A stretch of DNA of 64,000 bases from Thermodesulfobacterium hveragerdense DSM 12571 (GCF_000423845.1 NZ_AUIT01000001.1:1-64000), one strand, 5' to 3'; shown: positions 16,382 to 24,619, counted from the first letter of the stretch. Made by a program: numbers and translations. The notes: generated from the letters alone by a model not told the origin.

Positions 16382-17647
16382 ATGGAGAAAGCTCAAATTT
16401 TAGATCAACTTAAACAAAACCCTGAGACTATAGATCGTTTAGTTTATCAAGCTGTTTTTGAAGAAAGATCTTTGTTAAATGTTTTACAGGGAGCACTGAA
16501 TGATTTAGGGTTTCGTGGTTATAGCATCTATCCCTTATATAGGGAATTTTCGAAAAAGTTTCTTGGTTTTACTGTCCCTGCCATAAACATTCGAGGGATG
16601 ACTTATGATATAGCCAGGGCTATTTTTAGAACAGCCAAAAGGCTTAAAGCTGGAGCTTTTATCTTTGAAATAGCCAAATCTGAAATAGGGTATACCAAAC
16701 AGCCTCCGTTAGAGTATGCTACCGTAATTTTAGCCGCTGCCTCTAGAGAAAACTATCGTCTGCCGATTTTTATCCAGGGAGATCATTTTCAACTTAACAG
16801 AAAATCCTTCTTTGCAGACCCTGAAAGAGAAAAAGAAAATCTTAAAAACCTGATAAAAGAGGCTCTATCAGCCCAGTTTTATAACATAGACATAGACGCT
16901 TCAACTTTGGTAGACTTAGAAAAAAAGGATGTGTTTGAACAACAGAGATACAACTATGAAGTAACCGCTGAGTTTTGTGATTTTGTGAGACAAAACGAAC
17001 CTAACGGGATTAAAGTAACCTTAGGAGGAGAAATCGGAGAGATAGGAAGTAAAAACAGCACTCCAGAAGAACTAAGAGCCTTTATGAAAGGGTTAAATCA
17101 GAGTTTAAAAAAGGGAGAGGGAATCTCTAAGATTAGTGTGCAGACAGGCACCATCCATGGTGGAGTGATGTTACCTGATGGAAAAATAGCTGAAATCAAA
17201 CTTGATTTCAATACGTTAAGAGAGCTTTCTAAGATAGCCAGAGAAGAGTTTGGTCTTGCAGGAGCCGTCCAACATGGAGCCTCTACCTTACCTGAAGAAT
17301 ACTTTAGTCTTTTCCCAGAAAACGAATGTGTAGAAGTTCACTTAGCTACCGGATTCCAAAACCTGCTTTACGATCATCCAGCCCTTCCCTCTGAGTTTAG
17401 ACAAACAATCTATCAGTATCTTAAAGACAACTTCAAACAGGAATGGAAAGAAGGACTGTCAGAGGCCCAGTTTATCTATAAAATCAGAAAAAAAGGTTTT
17501 GGTGCCTTTAAAAAAGCTTGGTGGGACCTTGATTTTGGGGTAAAAAAAACCATCTTAGAAGACATGGAAAAGCTTTTAGAGAAAATCTTTTTACGGTTAA
17601 ACCTTAAAGATACTGAAAACCTGATAAAAGATTTGTTTAATCTTTAA
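16382..17647 (+). CDS. fba: Class II fructose-bisphosphate aldolase-like enzyme
   Basis: The 421-residue product carries the zinc site of class II aldolases: GDH (His135), GGEIGEIG (Glu217), TIHGGV (His259) and QHGAS (His298). It also has the NIDIDAS strand (168) that carries substrate contacts. It would split fructose 1,6-bisphosphate in glycolysis or form it in gluconeogenesis. The protein is longer than the usual 285-350 residues. An N-terminal helix region of about 60 residues and a C-terminal extension of about 80 residues flank the barrel, so a related sugar phosphate is possible. AAGGGGGG precedes the ATG. Confidence 0.8.
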   Translation: MEKAQILDQLKQNPETIDRLVYQAVFEERSLLNVLQGALNDLGFRGYSIYPLYREFSKKFLGFTVPAINIRGMTYDIARAIFRTAKRLKAGAFIFEIAKSEIGYTKQPPLEYATVILAAASRENYRLPIFIQGDHFQLNRKSFFADPEREKENLKNLIKEALSAQFYNIDIDASTLVDLEKKDVFEQQRYNYEVTAEFCDFVRQNEPNGIKVTLGGEIGEIGSKNSTPEELRAFMKGLNQSLKKGEGISKISVQTGTIHGGVMLPDGKIAEIKLDFNTLRELSKIAREEFGLAGAVQHGASTLPEEYFSLFPENECVEVHLATGFQNLLYDHPALPSEFRQTIYQYLKDNFKQEWKEGLSEAQFIYKIRKKGFGAFKKAWWDLDFGVKKTILEDMEKLLEKIFLRLNLKDTENLIKDLFNL

Positions 17648-18692
17648 GTTTTATAAAATTGCCTGGTAAAACCTGGACTATTCCTTTAAACTCAAGCTCT
17701 GTGATGGTGGACAAAACCTCAGATGCGGGCAGGTCGGTTTGCAAAAGAAGGTCCTCTAAGTGTATAGGATAAGATGAAAGAAAAGATAACACCTCTTTTT
17801 CCTCTCTGGTTAGTTTTTCTTGAGTTGCTTCAGCTTGACCAAAATCAAACAGGTTAGAAATTCTATCCTTTTCTTCTACCCCTAAAAATTCTAACAATTC
17901 TTCTGGAGAAAATACTGGTTGAGCCCCTGATTTTATGAGAAAATGGGTACCTTCACTTTGAGGAGAAAAGATACTCCCTGGAACAGCATACACTTCTTTG
18001 CCCTGATTTAAAGCCCATTTAGCAGTGATAAGAGTTCCGCTTTTCTTCCCGGCTTCTACAACCAAAATAGCCTCTGAAAAACCACTTATCAGTCGGTTTC
18101 TTATGGGGAAATTTTCCTTTCTGGGAGAAGTACCGAAAGGAAATTCTGAGACTACAGCCCCGTATCCATCAGAAATTTCATCAAATAAAGGTTTATTTTC
18201 AGGAGGGTACACCACATCTAAACCTGAGCCTAATACTGCTATCGTTTTACCTTCAACCTCTAAACAAACCTTATGTGCTATCGTATCGATTCCCCGTGCA
18301 AGACCAGATACCAGGACTACACCTACCTCTGCAAGCCTTTTAGAAAACTTATAGGCTACCTCTTTTCCATAGTTAGTAGGCCTCCTTGATCCTATTACCC
18401 CAACCGAAGGACTTATTTTCTCGAGATTACCCTTTACATAAAGAAAAATAGGGGCATAAGGGATAAGTTTTAGTTTTTCTGGAAACTCTTTGTCCTCTCG
18501 AAAAAGGATCTTTATTCCTAATTTTTCTGCCTTTTCAAACTCTTTAAGACCTAAAATCTCTATCTCTTTAACTTTGTATTTTTTATAAGCTAAAATTTCT
18601 TCTAAAAGAATATCTTCCTCAAAAAATTTTATGGTTTTTAAGACATTTTTTTCTTTAAGATAAAAACCAAGCCAAAGGATCTTTTTATCCAT
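17637..18692 (-). CDS. dprA: DNA processing protein DprA
   Basis: DprA binds incoming single-stranded DNA and loads RecA during natural transformation. The 351 residues contain the Rossmann-like core: GVIGSRRPTNYGKEVA (about 97), LVSGLARGIDTIAHK (about 127), VLGSGLDVVYPPENK (about 153), FPIRNRLISGFSEAILVVEA (about 195) and GTLITAKWALNQGKEVYAVP (about 219). A C-terminal winged-helix segment follows. It overlaps the upstream gene by 8 bp and its 3' end overlaps fba by 11 bp. A ComEA-like gene elsewhere in the window also fits DNA uptake. Confidence 0.95.
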   Translation of the reverse strand: MDKKILWLGFYLKEKNVLKTIKFFEEDILLEEILAYKKYKVKEIEILGLKEFEKAEKLGIKILFREDKEFPEKLKLIPYAPIFLYVKGNLEKISPSVGVIGSRRPTNYGKEVAYKFSKRLAEVGVVLVSGLARGIDTIAHKVCLEVEGKTIAVLGSGLDVVYPPENKPLFDEISDGYGAVVSEFPFGTSPRKENFPIRNRLISGFSEAILVVEAGKKSGTLITAKWALNQGKEVYAVPGSIFSPQSEGTHFLIKSGAQPVFSPEELLEFLGVEEKDRISNLFDFGQAEATQEKLTREEKEVLSFLSSYPIHLEDLLLQTDLPASEVLSTITELEFKGIVQVLPGNFIKLKD

Positions 18693-19278
18693 CCATAAAC
18701 CTCAAGGTTAAGCTTTGACTTGAAAGCTTAAAATCTATAAAAGAGGAAAAATTTTCTAAAAACGCTTTAAAGCGTTCTAAAATTTCGAGTTCTAAGGGTC
18801 TATCCCAGTTAAACTTAACAGACTTCCCTTTGATGGTAATCACAAGTTTACCTTGTTTTAAGGTCAAAAATAAAAGTTCACCAATCCCACAAAACAAACC
18901 TTTTACAAGATTATGAGGAAGTCTTACCTCTCCTTTCTCTTCTTCTACCACCTCTTTTAAGACGTTATGTTTAAAAACTAAATCTGCTTCCCAAAAGACT
19001 AAAGTCTCTTCTAACAAAGCTTTTAAGTCCCAAGACCCTAATGAGGTGTCGTTTATGTCTGCATAGGCTATGTCTAAATGTTGCAAAAGTTTTTTAAGAA
19101 GGTTAAAAACCTTTTCTAACCTTATGGCTAATTCTTCTGAGGATAACGAATCTTTTTTCATCAAAAGTATCTGAAGTTCTAAAAAAGCCCCTTGCAGTAT
19201 TCCTCTGAGGTTATGGAAATGACCTTGAGTTAAACTTCCTAAGGCCAAAGTTTTGCAGAAAAAAAGATCTTCTTTCAT
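18685..19278 (-). CDS. Histidine-kinase-like protein, degenerate
   Basis: I do not recognise a named family for this 197-residue protein. Residues 14-36 (SLTQGHFHNLRGILQGAFLE) resemble the H-box region of a sensor kinase dimerisation helix pair. Later residues 123-190 (LVKGLFCGIGELLFLTL, then beta-rich LVITIKGKSVKF) resemble a shrunken kinase ATP-binding fold, but I find no G-box pair. It is coupled to recR by ATGA (19275-19278) and to dprA by an 8-bp overlap. Any signalling role is inference. Confidence 0.6.
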   Translation of the reverse strand: MKEDLFFCKTLALGSLTQGHFHNLRGILQGAFLELQILLMKKDSLSSEELAIRLEKVFNLLKKLLQHLDIAYADINDTSLGSWDLKALLEETLVFWEADLVFKHNVLKEVVEEEKGEVRLPHNLVKGLFCGIGELLFLTLKQGKLVITIKGKSVKFNWDRPLELEILERFKAFLENFSSFIDFKLSSQSLTLRFMDG

Positions 19279-19883
19279 TGTTCTTTCAGAAGTTCTCTTG
19301 AAAGTAGGGCTCTTTTAAGGGTTAAAGGGTCTACAAACTGTAAATCCATACCCATAGGAACACCACAGGCTAACCTGCTAACCTTTATATGATAGTCTTT
19401 CAGCACCTGTAGGATGTAGCTTATGGTGGCTTCTCCCCCTAAGGTTGGAGAAAGGGCAAAAATAACCTCTTCAACCCCTCTTTTTCTTATCAAAGACAGA
19501 AGTTTATCTATCTCTATCTCTTTAGGACCTATTCCATCCTTAGGGGATAGGAGATAGTGCAACACAAAATAATACCCTTTATATATACCTGTATTTTCTA
19601 TGTGAAAAAGGTTAACCGGATTTTCTACGATACAGAGAGATTTGACCTCTCGGGTATCATCATTACAGATTTTACATATTTCCTCTTCAGAAAGATTTCT
19701 ACAAAACTTACACAACCTTATCTTATAAGGGAGTTCTTTTATTAAATCACCTAAGTTTTCACAGAACTCAGGCTTTGATAACAAAAATAAGGCAATCCGG
19801 GTAGCACTCTTTTCCCCTATCCCTGGAATTTTAGAAAAAGATTCTATAAGCTTTCTTAAAGTAAATGGATAACCAACTGACAT
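19275..19883 (-). CDS. recR: Recombination protein RecR
   Basis: RecR acts with RecF and RecO to load RecA at single-strand gaps. The 202 residues show the helix-hairpin-helix start (FSKIPGIGEKSATRIALFLL), a four-cysteine zinc motif (LCKFCRNLSEEEICKIC, about residues 57-73) and a TOPRIM domain (SLCIVENPVNLFHIE, and ALSPTLGGEATISYI). The length is normal. It follows ebfC by 5 bp in the common dnaX-ebfC-recR order. Confidence 0.97.
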   Translation of the reverse strand: MSVGYPFTLRKLIESFSKIPGIGEKSATRIALFLLSKPEFCENLGDLIKELPYKIRLCKFCRNLSEEEICKICNDDTREVKSLCIVENPVNLFHIENTGIYKGYYFVLHYLLSPKDGIGPKEIEIDKLLSLIRKRGVEEVIFALSPTLGGEATISYILQVLKDYHIKVSRLACGVPMGMDLQFVDPLTLKRALLSRELLKEQ

Positions 19884-19888
19884 AACGT

Positions 19889-20227
19889 CTAAAATAAGCC
19901 AGGAAGATTAAAACCTCCTGGTAATTTTAAACCACCGGTAATCTTTGCCATTTCTTCTTCTACCATTTCTTTAGCTTTTTTTAAGGCTTCGTTTACTCCG
20001 GCTAAGACCAAATCTTCTAACATTTCTTTTTCTTCTGGGTTTAAAAGTTCTTTTTCTATCTCTATAGAAAGGATTTCTTGTTTTCCGTTAGCAGTAACGG
20101 TTACCATACCTCCGCCTACCTGTACGGTAACCGTCTTTTCTTCAAGCAGCTTTTGGGCCTCTTCAAGTTTTTTTTGCATCTTTTGAATTTCTTTCATCAT
20201 TTGTTGTAATTGGGGTGGTAGCTTCAT
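19889..20227 (-). CDS. ebfC: Nucleoid-associated protein YbaB/EbfC
   Basis: This small DNA-binding protein of 112 residues has the family helix MMKEIQKMQKKLEEAQKLLE, the strand pair VTVQVGGGMVTVTANGKQEI and a C-terminal LPGGFNLPGLF tail. AGGAG precedes the ATG. It is located 4 bp after dnaX and 5 bp before recR. Confidence 0.94.
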   Translation of the reverse strand: MKLPPQLQQMMKEIQKMQKKLEEAQKLLEEKTVTVQVGGGMVTVTANGKQEILSIEIEKELLNPEEKEMLEDLVLAGVNEALKKAKEMVEEEMAKITGGLKLPGGFNLPGLF

Positions 20228-20231
20228 ATCT

Positions 20232-21746
20232 TTACTCCTGATTTAAGATTTGAATGTTAGCTATTTTAGCAGAAAAAATAGACAAAACCTCCCTTACTTC
20301 AGGCCTCTGTTTTATTTCTTCAACCTTAGGTTGAGATGCAGCCTCAACCTCTATGCTTACCGGTTTTTTAAAAAAATCTTTGATCTTTTCTATAAGTTCT
20401 TCAAAATGTGGAGAATTTTTTAATGTTTCTTTAACTCTTAAATATATATGTTGTGCCTCAAAAGAAGGGTTAGGTAAAGTTTTGGCAAGACCAAACAAAA
20501 GAGGACGTTCCCTTTGAAGCTTTTCTAAAAACTCTTGCCAGGTTTTCTCAGAGGAAACCTGAGATTCTTTATTTTCTTCAACTTCAGTCACCAAAGGTTC
20601 TGAGCTTACCTGACCAAAAGCAAGGTTAGGTAAGTTTTCAAGTTTCTCTATCAATTTATTTATTGGGATCAATTTAGCTTGTTCACAAATCCTTACCAGC
20701 GCTAACTCAAACTGGAGTTGAGGATAACTACTTCTTCTTAAAACCTCAAGGTCTCTGGTAAGACTTTGCAAAACCAAAAAGATTTCTTCCAACTCATACT
20801 CTAAAACCAGGTCCACAAGCTGAGGATTTTGGAATGGCTGAGCTTTTTCATGAGGTAAGGCTTTCATCAAGAAAAGTTCTCTAAAAAATTCGGTAAGTTT
20901 TTCCATAAGATAGATCAAATCAGTTCCTTGTTCATAAATCTTTTGAGCCACTTCTAAGGTTTTTTTAAGATTTTTTTCTAACAGTACCTGGGCTAACTCT
21001 TCTACCAAAAGGGCTTCATGCCATCCAAAAGCCTGGATGATATCTTCTTTGGTATGACTACCATAGGCCATAGCCTGATCTAAAAGCGATAGGGCATCTC
21101 TTAAACTCCCTTGAGCTTCCTTGGCAATAAGCCTTAAGGCATCTTCTTCTATTTGATATTTCTCTTTTTCACAAATAGACTTGAGATGCTTTATCAACTG
21201 AGGCAGGTCTAACTTTCTAAAATCATAACGTTGACATCTCGAAAGTATGGTAGGTAAAAGTTTATTTGGCTCTGTGGTAGCTAAGATAAAATAAACGTGG
21301 GAAGGAGGCTCTTCTAAAGACTTAAGCAAGGCGTTTGAAGCCTCTTTGGTAAGCATATGAGCTTCGTCTATGATATAGACCTTAGCTTTACCTCTGGTAG
21401 GGGCATATTTAAAGTTTTCTATGATTTCACGGATCTGGTCTATACCTCTGTTTGAGGCAGCATCTATCTCTATAACGTCTACAAAAACCCCGCGGTTAAT
21501 CTCCAAACAATTAGGGCACTGATTACAGGGCTCGTACCCGTCAATTAAGTTTAAGCAGTTTAAAGCTTTGGCCACAATCCTTGCTATAGTGGTCTTACCT
21601 GTTCCCTTGATACCAGAAAATAAAAGGGCATGAGAAAGTTTCCCAGATTTTATAGCATTAGCTATAGTCTTAACTACATGAGCCTGTCCAATTACTTCAC
21701 TAAAAGTCTGAGGTCTATACCTTCTGGCTAAAACCAAATAAGACAT
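20232..21746 (-). CDS. dnaX: DNA polymerase III subunits gamma/tau
   Basis: This clamp-loader ATPase has 504 residues. It shows RRYRPQTFSEVIGQ at the start, the Walker A motif GIKGTGKTTIAR (about 45), a four-cysteine zinc module (CLNLIDGYEPCNQCPNC, about 64-80), Walker B VYIIDEAHML (about 122) and the sensor SRCQRYDFRKLD. The C-terminal 150 residues are the shorter tau part. There is no Shine-Dalgarno site. A promoter at 21754-21781 ends 7 nt before the ATG, so a leaderless transcript is likely. Confidence 0.96.
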   Translation of the reverse strand: MSYLVLARRYRPQTFSEVIGQAHVVKTIANAIKSGKLSHALLFSGIKGTGKTTIARIVAKALNCLNLIDGYEPCNQCPNCLEINRGVFVDVIEIDAASNRGIDQIREIIENFKYAPTRGKAKVYIIDEAHMLTKEASNALLKSLEEPPSHVYFILATTEPNKLLPTILSRCQRYDFRKLDLPQLIKHLKSICEKEKYQIEEDALRLIAKEAQGSLRDALSLLDQAMAYGSHTKEDIIQAFGWHEALLVEELAQVLLEKNLKKTLEVAQKIYEQGTDLIYLMEKLTEFFRELFLMKALPHEKAQPFQNPQLVDLVLEYELEEIFLVLQSLTRDLEVLRRSSYPQLQFELALVRICEQAKLIPINKLIEKLENLPNLAFGQVSSEPLVTEVEENKESQVSSEKTWQEFLEKLQRERPLLFGLAKTLPNPSFEAQHIYLRVKETLKNSPHFEELIEKIKDFFKKPVSIEVEAASQPKVEEIKQRPEVREVLSIFSAKIANIQILNQE

Positions 21747-21753
21747 GTTTACT

Positions 21754-21781
21754 ATTTTAAAGCTATTTTGAAAGTTTACAA
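21754..21781 (-). promoter_or_regulatory. Promoter for dnaX, leaderless spacing
   Basis: On the reverse strand TTGTAA (21776-21781) and TAAAAT (21754-21759) are 16 nt apart. Only 7 nt separate the -10 element from the dnaX ATG, placing transcription start at or next to the A of ATG. It lies inside the end of the selenoprotein gene. Confidence 0.5.
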
Positions 21782-21981
21782 CCGAAACCTGAAATCCAGC
21801 TCTCTTTTAGTTTTTCAATTTCTTCCTCATATTCTTTTGCAGGCCTCTCCATACCACAGGTAAGACACCTTACCTTAGCCTTAGCTCAAGTGCCATCTAA
21901 AACTGCTTTTCCTCTACAATACTTACACGTAAGATAATCTTCGCTCTCCTTTGTTTTACAACTTTCTGAAAACCTGTCCAT
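21763..21981 (-). CDS. Small two-CxxC protein with in-frame UGA (probable selenoprotein)
   Basis: The reverse strand encodes 72 residues from the ATG at 21981 to TAG at 21763-21765 if the TGA at 21886-21888 (codon 32) is read as selenocysteine. The layout is CKYC (residues 19-22), GTU (32), CLTC (39-42), PAKEYEEEIEKL and a final Cys69. Reading continues in a sensible frame on both sides of the TGA, with two matched zinc-ribbon-like CxxC pairs. A 7-bp hairpin after the TGA fits a bacterial SECIS. I recall a family called dual CXXC motif small (seleno)protein, but this is not verified. It starts 6 bp after lhgO. The alternative is a point mutation or sequencing error. Function is unknown; redox or metal binding is likely. 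Confidence 0.72.
21858..21888 (-). promoter_or_regulatory. Candidate bacterial SECIS element
   Basis: Ten nt after the UGA (21886-21888), AGGTAAG (21869-21875) pairs perfectly with CTTACCT (21858-21864) around the loop GTGT. The UGA to apical loop distance is 17 nt and the loop begins with GU, both within the known range for SelB recognition. The hairpin encodes the second CxxC. Confidence 0.6.
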
Positions 21982-21987
21982 TTTTCT

Positions 21988-23181
21988 CTAAAAAAATCGA
22001 GTTACTACATATTCTGCAAAAGGAAGACAGGCTGTAAAGGCTGGAGAAACGGCATTCAAAATATGAAGGCTATGTTTGTCTCCTTCTATCACAAAATCCT
22101 GAACTAACTCCAACGTATTCTTGTTTAAAAGTTGAGCTCTTATCCCTGGCTTGCCCCATCTGTTAAAACCTTTTTCATCCATTCGGTAGACCAACTTTTT
22201 AGCCTCCTTTATCAGATAACTCCTATGATATTTCTTCAACTCATCCCAGGCAAGACTTCTAAACTTAGGATTTTTAAAAAAGAGCAAGCCTAAATAACCT
22301 GTAATTTCAGCCAACTCAGAAAACCTTAGGTTAGAAAAAATCTGATAGTTTTCTCTCGAAAAACAAGGGGTAGCCGTAGGACCTATTTTAATGGTATCGT
22401 CAATTTTTATCGTAAAATGAACACCTAAGAAAGGATTTTTAAGATTGGGTGTGGGATAGATGTTTCTCGAAATAAACTGAGAATTGCCTGTATATTCCAG
22501 ATAAAGTCCTTTAAAAGGTAAGATAACGTAGTCTTTACCAAAACCAAAGTCTTTAGCTATCTTATCTGCATAAAGGCCGGCTGCGTTGATGATTTTTTCT
22601 GCAGAAAAAACGATATCTCCAGCTAAAATAGTATTTTCACTAAGTCTTTTTTGATAAGGGGTTTTAAAGAAAAACCTTACTCTTTCTGCCTCTAAGTCTG
22701 TTTTAAAGGCATGGAGGATCTCTATCGGGTTTACGGTAGAGGTGTTGGGGCTCCAAAGGGCTAACTGAAAGGTTCTTGCGTTAGGTTCGATTTCTTTAAG
22801 TTCTTTTTCGTCTATCAGATAAACTTCTACTCCGTTAGCCTCTCCCCTTCTTTTAAGTTCATAAAGGGTAGGAAGGTCTTCTTCGGATTTAGTTACTACT
22901 ACCTTTCCACATTTTCTAATACTAAGCCCTTTGGCCTCGCAGTAACGAGTAAGTTCTTCGTTACCCTTTTTAGTGAATTTAGCCTTTAGCGAATCTGGGT
23001 AGTAGTAAAAACCTGCATGAAGCACCCCACTATTTCTTCCACTACTATGAGCCCCAAGTTCCTCTTCTTTTTCTAAGACAACGACCTCCTTTTCTGGAAA
23101 CCGCTTTTTTAGTTTTAAAGCTAAAGAAAGTCCAACGATGCCTGCTCCGATGATAAGAAAATCTGTCTTGATTTTTGACAT
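21988..23181 (-). CDS. lhgO: L-2-hydroxyglutarate oxidase family FAD enzyme
   Basis: The 397-residue product is a DAO-fold flavoprotein of the LhgO group, which oxidises L-2-hydroxyglutarate and passes electrons to quinone. It shows the dinucleotide motif IIGAGIVGLSLALKLKKRFP (about residue 10), VVVLEKEEELGAHSSGRNSG, HAGFYYYPDSLKA and WSPNTSTVNP (about 148). The next gene in the direction of transcription is the small UGA-containing gene, 6 bp away. The ATG lacks a ribosome binding site, and the promoter at 23188-23215 predicts a leaderless mRNA. Confidence 0.88.
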   Translation of the reverse strand: MSKIKTDFLIIGAGIVGLSLALKLKKRFPEKEVVVLEKEEELGAHSSGRNSGVLHAGFYYYPDSLKAKFTKKGNEELTRYCEAKGLSIRKCGKVVVTKSEEDLPTLYELKRRGEANGVEVYLIDEKELKEIEPNARTFQLALWSPNTSTVNPIEILHAFKTDLEAERVRFFFKTPYQKRLSENTILAGDIVFSAEKIINAAGLYADKIAKDFGFGKDYVILPFKGLYLEYTGNSQFISRNIYPTPNLKNPFLGVHFTIKIDDTIKIGPTATPCFSRENYQIFSNLRFSELAEITGYLGLLFFKNPKFRSLAWDELKKYHRSYLIKEAKKLVYRMDEKGFNRWGKPGIRAQLLNKNTLELVQDFVIEGDKHSLHILNAVSPAFTACLPFAEYVVTRFF

Positions 23182-23187
23182 AAGTTT

Positions 23188-23215
23188 AAATTAATTAAGT
23201 TTTCCCTTTAGTCAA
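23188..23215 (-). promoter_or_regulatory. Promoter for lhgO, leaderless spacing
   Basis: On the reverse strand TTGACT (23210-23215) and TAATTT (23188-23193) are 16 nt apart, with 6 nt between the -10 element and the ATG. Confidence 0.5.
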
Positions 23216-23234
23216 GGCTTGCGTATTTTTTTAG

Positions 23235-23262
23235 TTGAAAAAAAACAGAAAAACCCTATTAT
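23235..23262 (+). promoter_or_regulatory. Promoter for the YhcC-like gene, leaderless spacing
   Basis: TTGAAA (23235-23240) and TATTAT (23257-23262) are 16 nt apart, with 7 nt to the ATG at 23270 and no Shine-Dalgarno site. Confidence 0.55.
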
Positions 23263-23269
23263 TTAAAAC

Positions 23270-24193
23270 ATGAAAAACTTAGTTCTTTATAGGTCGCTAA
23301 ACTCCTTTTTAAAGGAAAAATTTGGAGAAAAGGTAAAAAAAATCCCTTTAGATGCTGGGCTTAGCTGTCCCAATCGAGACGGCACTAAAGGGTATGGAGG
23401 TTGTATTTATTGCGATGCTAAGGGTTCAGGGACAGGGCTTTATACTCAGGGTAAAACCTTAGAAGAACAGGTTTTACACTTCTTAAATCTTTACAAACCT
23501 AAAGGATTTAACAAGTTTATCGCTTACTTCCAGTCGTTTAGTAATACCTACGCAGACCTTCAAACCCTTAAAAGATTTTATAACGTCCTGTTTTTAGATC
23601 GTTCCATCGTAGGGATGGCGATAGGGACTCGCCCTGATTGTGTAAACGAAGAAATAATCAAACTTTTACTTAATTACATAGATCTGGGTTACTACGTATG
23701 GGTAGAACTTGGGTTACAAACCATCCATAACGAAACCTTAAAACAGATAAACCGGGGGCATACCTTTGAAGATTTCTTAAAAGCCTATAATCTGTTAAAA
23801 AAGTTTGGTATACCGGTGGTGGTACATACTATCTTTGGATTACCTGGAGAAACCAGAGAAATGATGTTAGAAACAGTAAAAACCCTTGGTAGACTTAAGG
23901 TTGACGGAATTAAATTTCACGCCTTATACATCCCTAAAGGTTCTCAACTCGAAAATTTGTATCGTCAACAAAAATACACACCTTTAGAAAAAGAGGAGTA
24001 TGTTTCTTTAGTGGCAGAAGCTTTAACTTATCTTCCAGAAACAACGGTGATCCATAGACTATGCTCAGAAGCGCGAAAAGAAGATTTGATTGCACCTCTA
24101 TGGGTTGCCCAAAAACACGAGATAGTATCTCAGATCCAAAAGTTTATGCAAGCCAATCAGCTTTATCAAGGGAAAAATTTCAACCGTATTTAA
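23270..24193 (+). CDS. YhcC-family radical SAM protein
   Basis: The 307-residue product belongs to the TIGR01212/YhcC radical SAM family, whose substrate is not settled. The iron-sulfur site is the atypical SCPNRDGTKGYGGCIYC (about residues 27-43). YFQSFSNTYADL (about 83), GTRPDCV and VELGLQTIHNETLKQINRGH follow, all typical of this group. The gene stands alone, divergent from lhgO with only 88 bp between. No ribosome binding site is present, and the promoter predicts a leaderless message. The 3' end overlaps the BON gene by 4 bp. Confidence 0.9.
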   Translation: MKNLVLYRSLNSFLKEKFGEKVKKIPLDAGLSCPNRDGTKGYGGCIYCDAKGSGTGLYTQGKTLEEQVLHFLNLYKPKGFNKFIAYFQSFSNTYADLQTLKRFYNVLFLDRSIVGMAIGTRPDCVNEEIIKLLLNYIDLGYYVWVELGLQTIHNETLKQINRGHTFEDFLKAYNLLKKFGIPVVVHTIFGLPGETREMMLETVKTLGRLKVDGIKFHALYIPKGSQLENLYRQQKYTPLEKEEYVSLVAEALTYLPETTVIHRLCSEARKEDLIAPLWVAQKHEIVSQIQKFMQANQLYQGKNFNRI

Positions 24194-24603
24194 TGTTTTA
24201 TCTGCAGGTTGTTTATTATGGTCTTAACCCCTGGCACACTTTTAGCTATAGCTACTGCTTTAGACTTTTGATATTCGTTTTCTACCACCCCGGTAAGGGT
24301 TACCACACCGTTTACCGTATCTACATCTATAGAAAAGGCTTTTAAATCTTTATCTTCTATGAGTTTCATTTTGATCTTAGCGGTGATCTTTGCATCATCT
24401 ATCTGTATACCTACACTCCTTGGATCAGTAGCCACCTTATACCCTGCCGCAACCCCACCACCTACCAATACCCAACCACATCCCCCAAGGTTTAACCCTA
24501 AACCTAAAATCATCAAACCCAACCCTAATTTTTTCAAAATCATCTGACTAAAGGTTTCTTGATTTTTTCCGATTTTATATCTAAAATAAAAATAGTTAAG
24601 CAT
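24190..24603 (-). CDS. BON-domain lipoprotein
   Basis: The C-terminal 80 residues form a BON domain (DDAKITAKIKMKLIEDKDLK, then VDTVNGVVTLTGVVENEYQK and VPGVKTIINNL), as in OsmY-like envelope proteins that bind phospholipid. A lipobox (LNLGGC) precedes it. I place the start at the ATG at 24603, which has AAGGAGG at ideal spacing. This gives 137 residues with an unusually long segment of about 20 residues before the hydrophobic signal. An internal ATG at 24543 would give a normal lipoprotein signal but has no ribosome binding site. Its ribosome binding site is the complement of that of the divergent gene at 24617. Confidence 0.8.
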   Translation of the reverse strand: MLNYFYFRYKIGKNQETFSQMILKKLGLGLMILGLGLNLGGCGWVLVGGGVAAGYKVATDPRSVGIQIDDAKITAKIKMKLIEDKDLKAFSIDVDTVNGVVTLTGVVENEYQKSKAVAIAKSVPGVKTIINNLQIKH

Positions 24604-24619
24604 AAGGAGCCTCCTTATG
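24601..24619. repeat. Palindrome carrying two divergent starts
   Basis: CATAAGGAG, a central C, then CTCCTTATG form a perfect 9-bp inverted repeat. Each strand carries AAGGAG followed 7 nt later by an ATG, serving the genes at 24190-24603 and 24617-25006. Confidence 0.9.

Noticed and set aside
21886-21888. Pseudogene from a point mutation
   Set aside because: Considered, but the hairpin position, intact frame on both sides and paired CxxC motifs favour selenocysteine. Not excluded.
24543-24603. ATG at 24543 as the start of the BON lipoprotein
   Set aside because: It gives a cleaner signal peptide but has no ribosome binding site, while 24603 has an ideal one. Left as an alternative.
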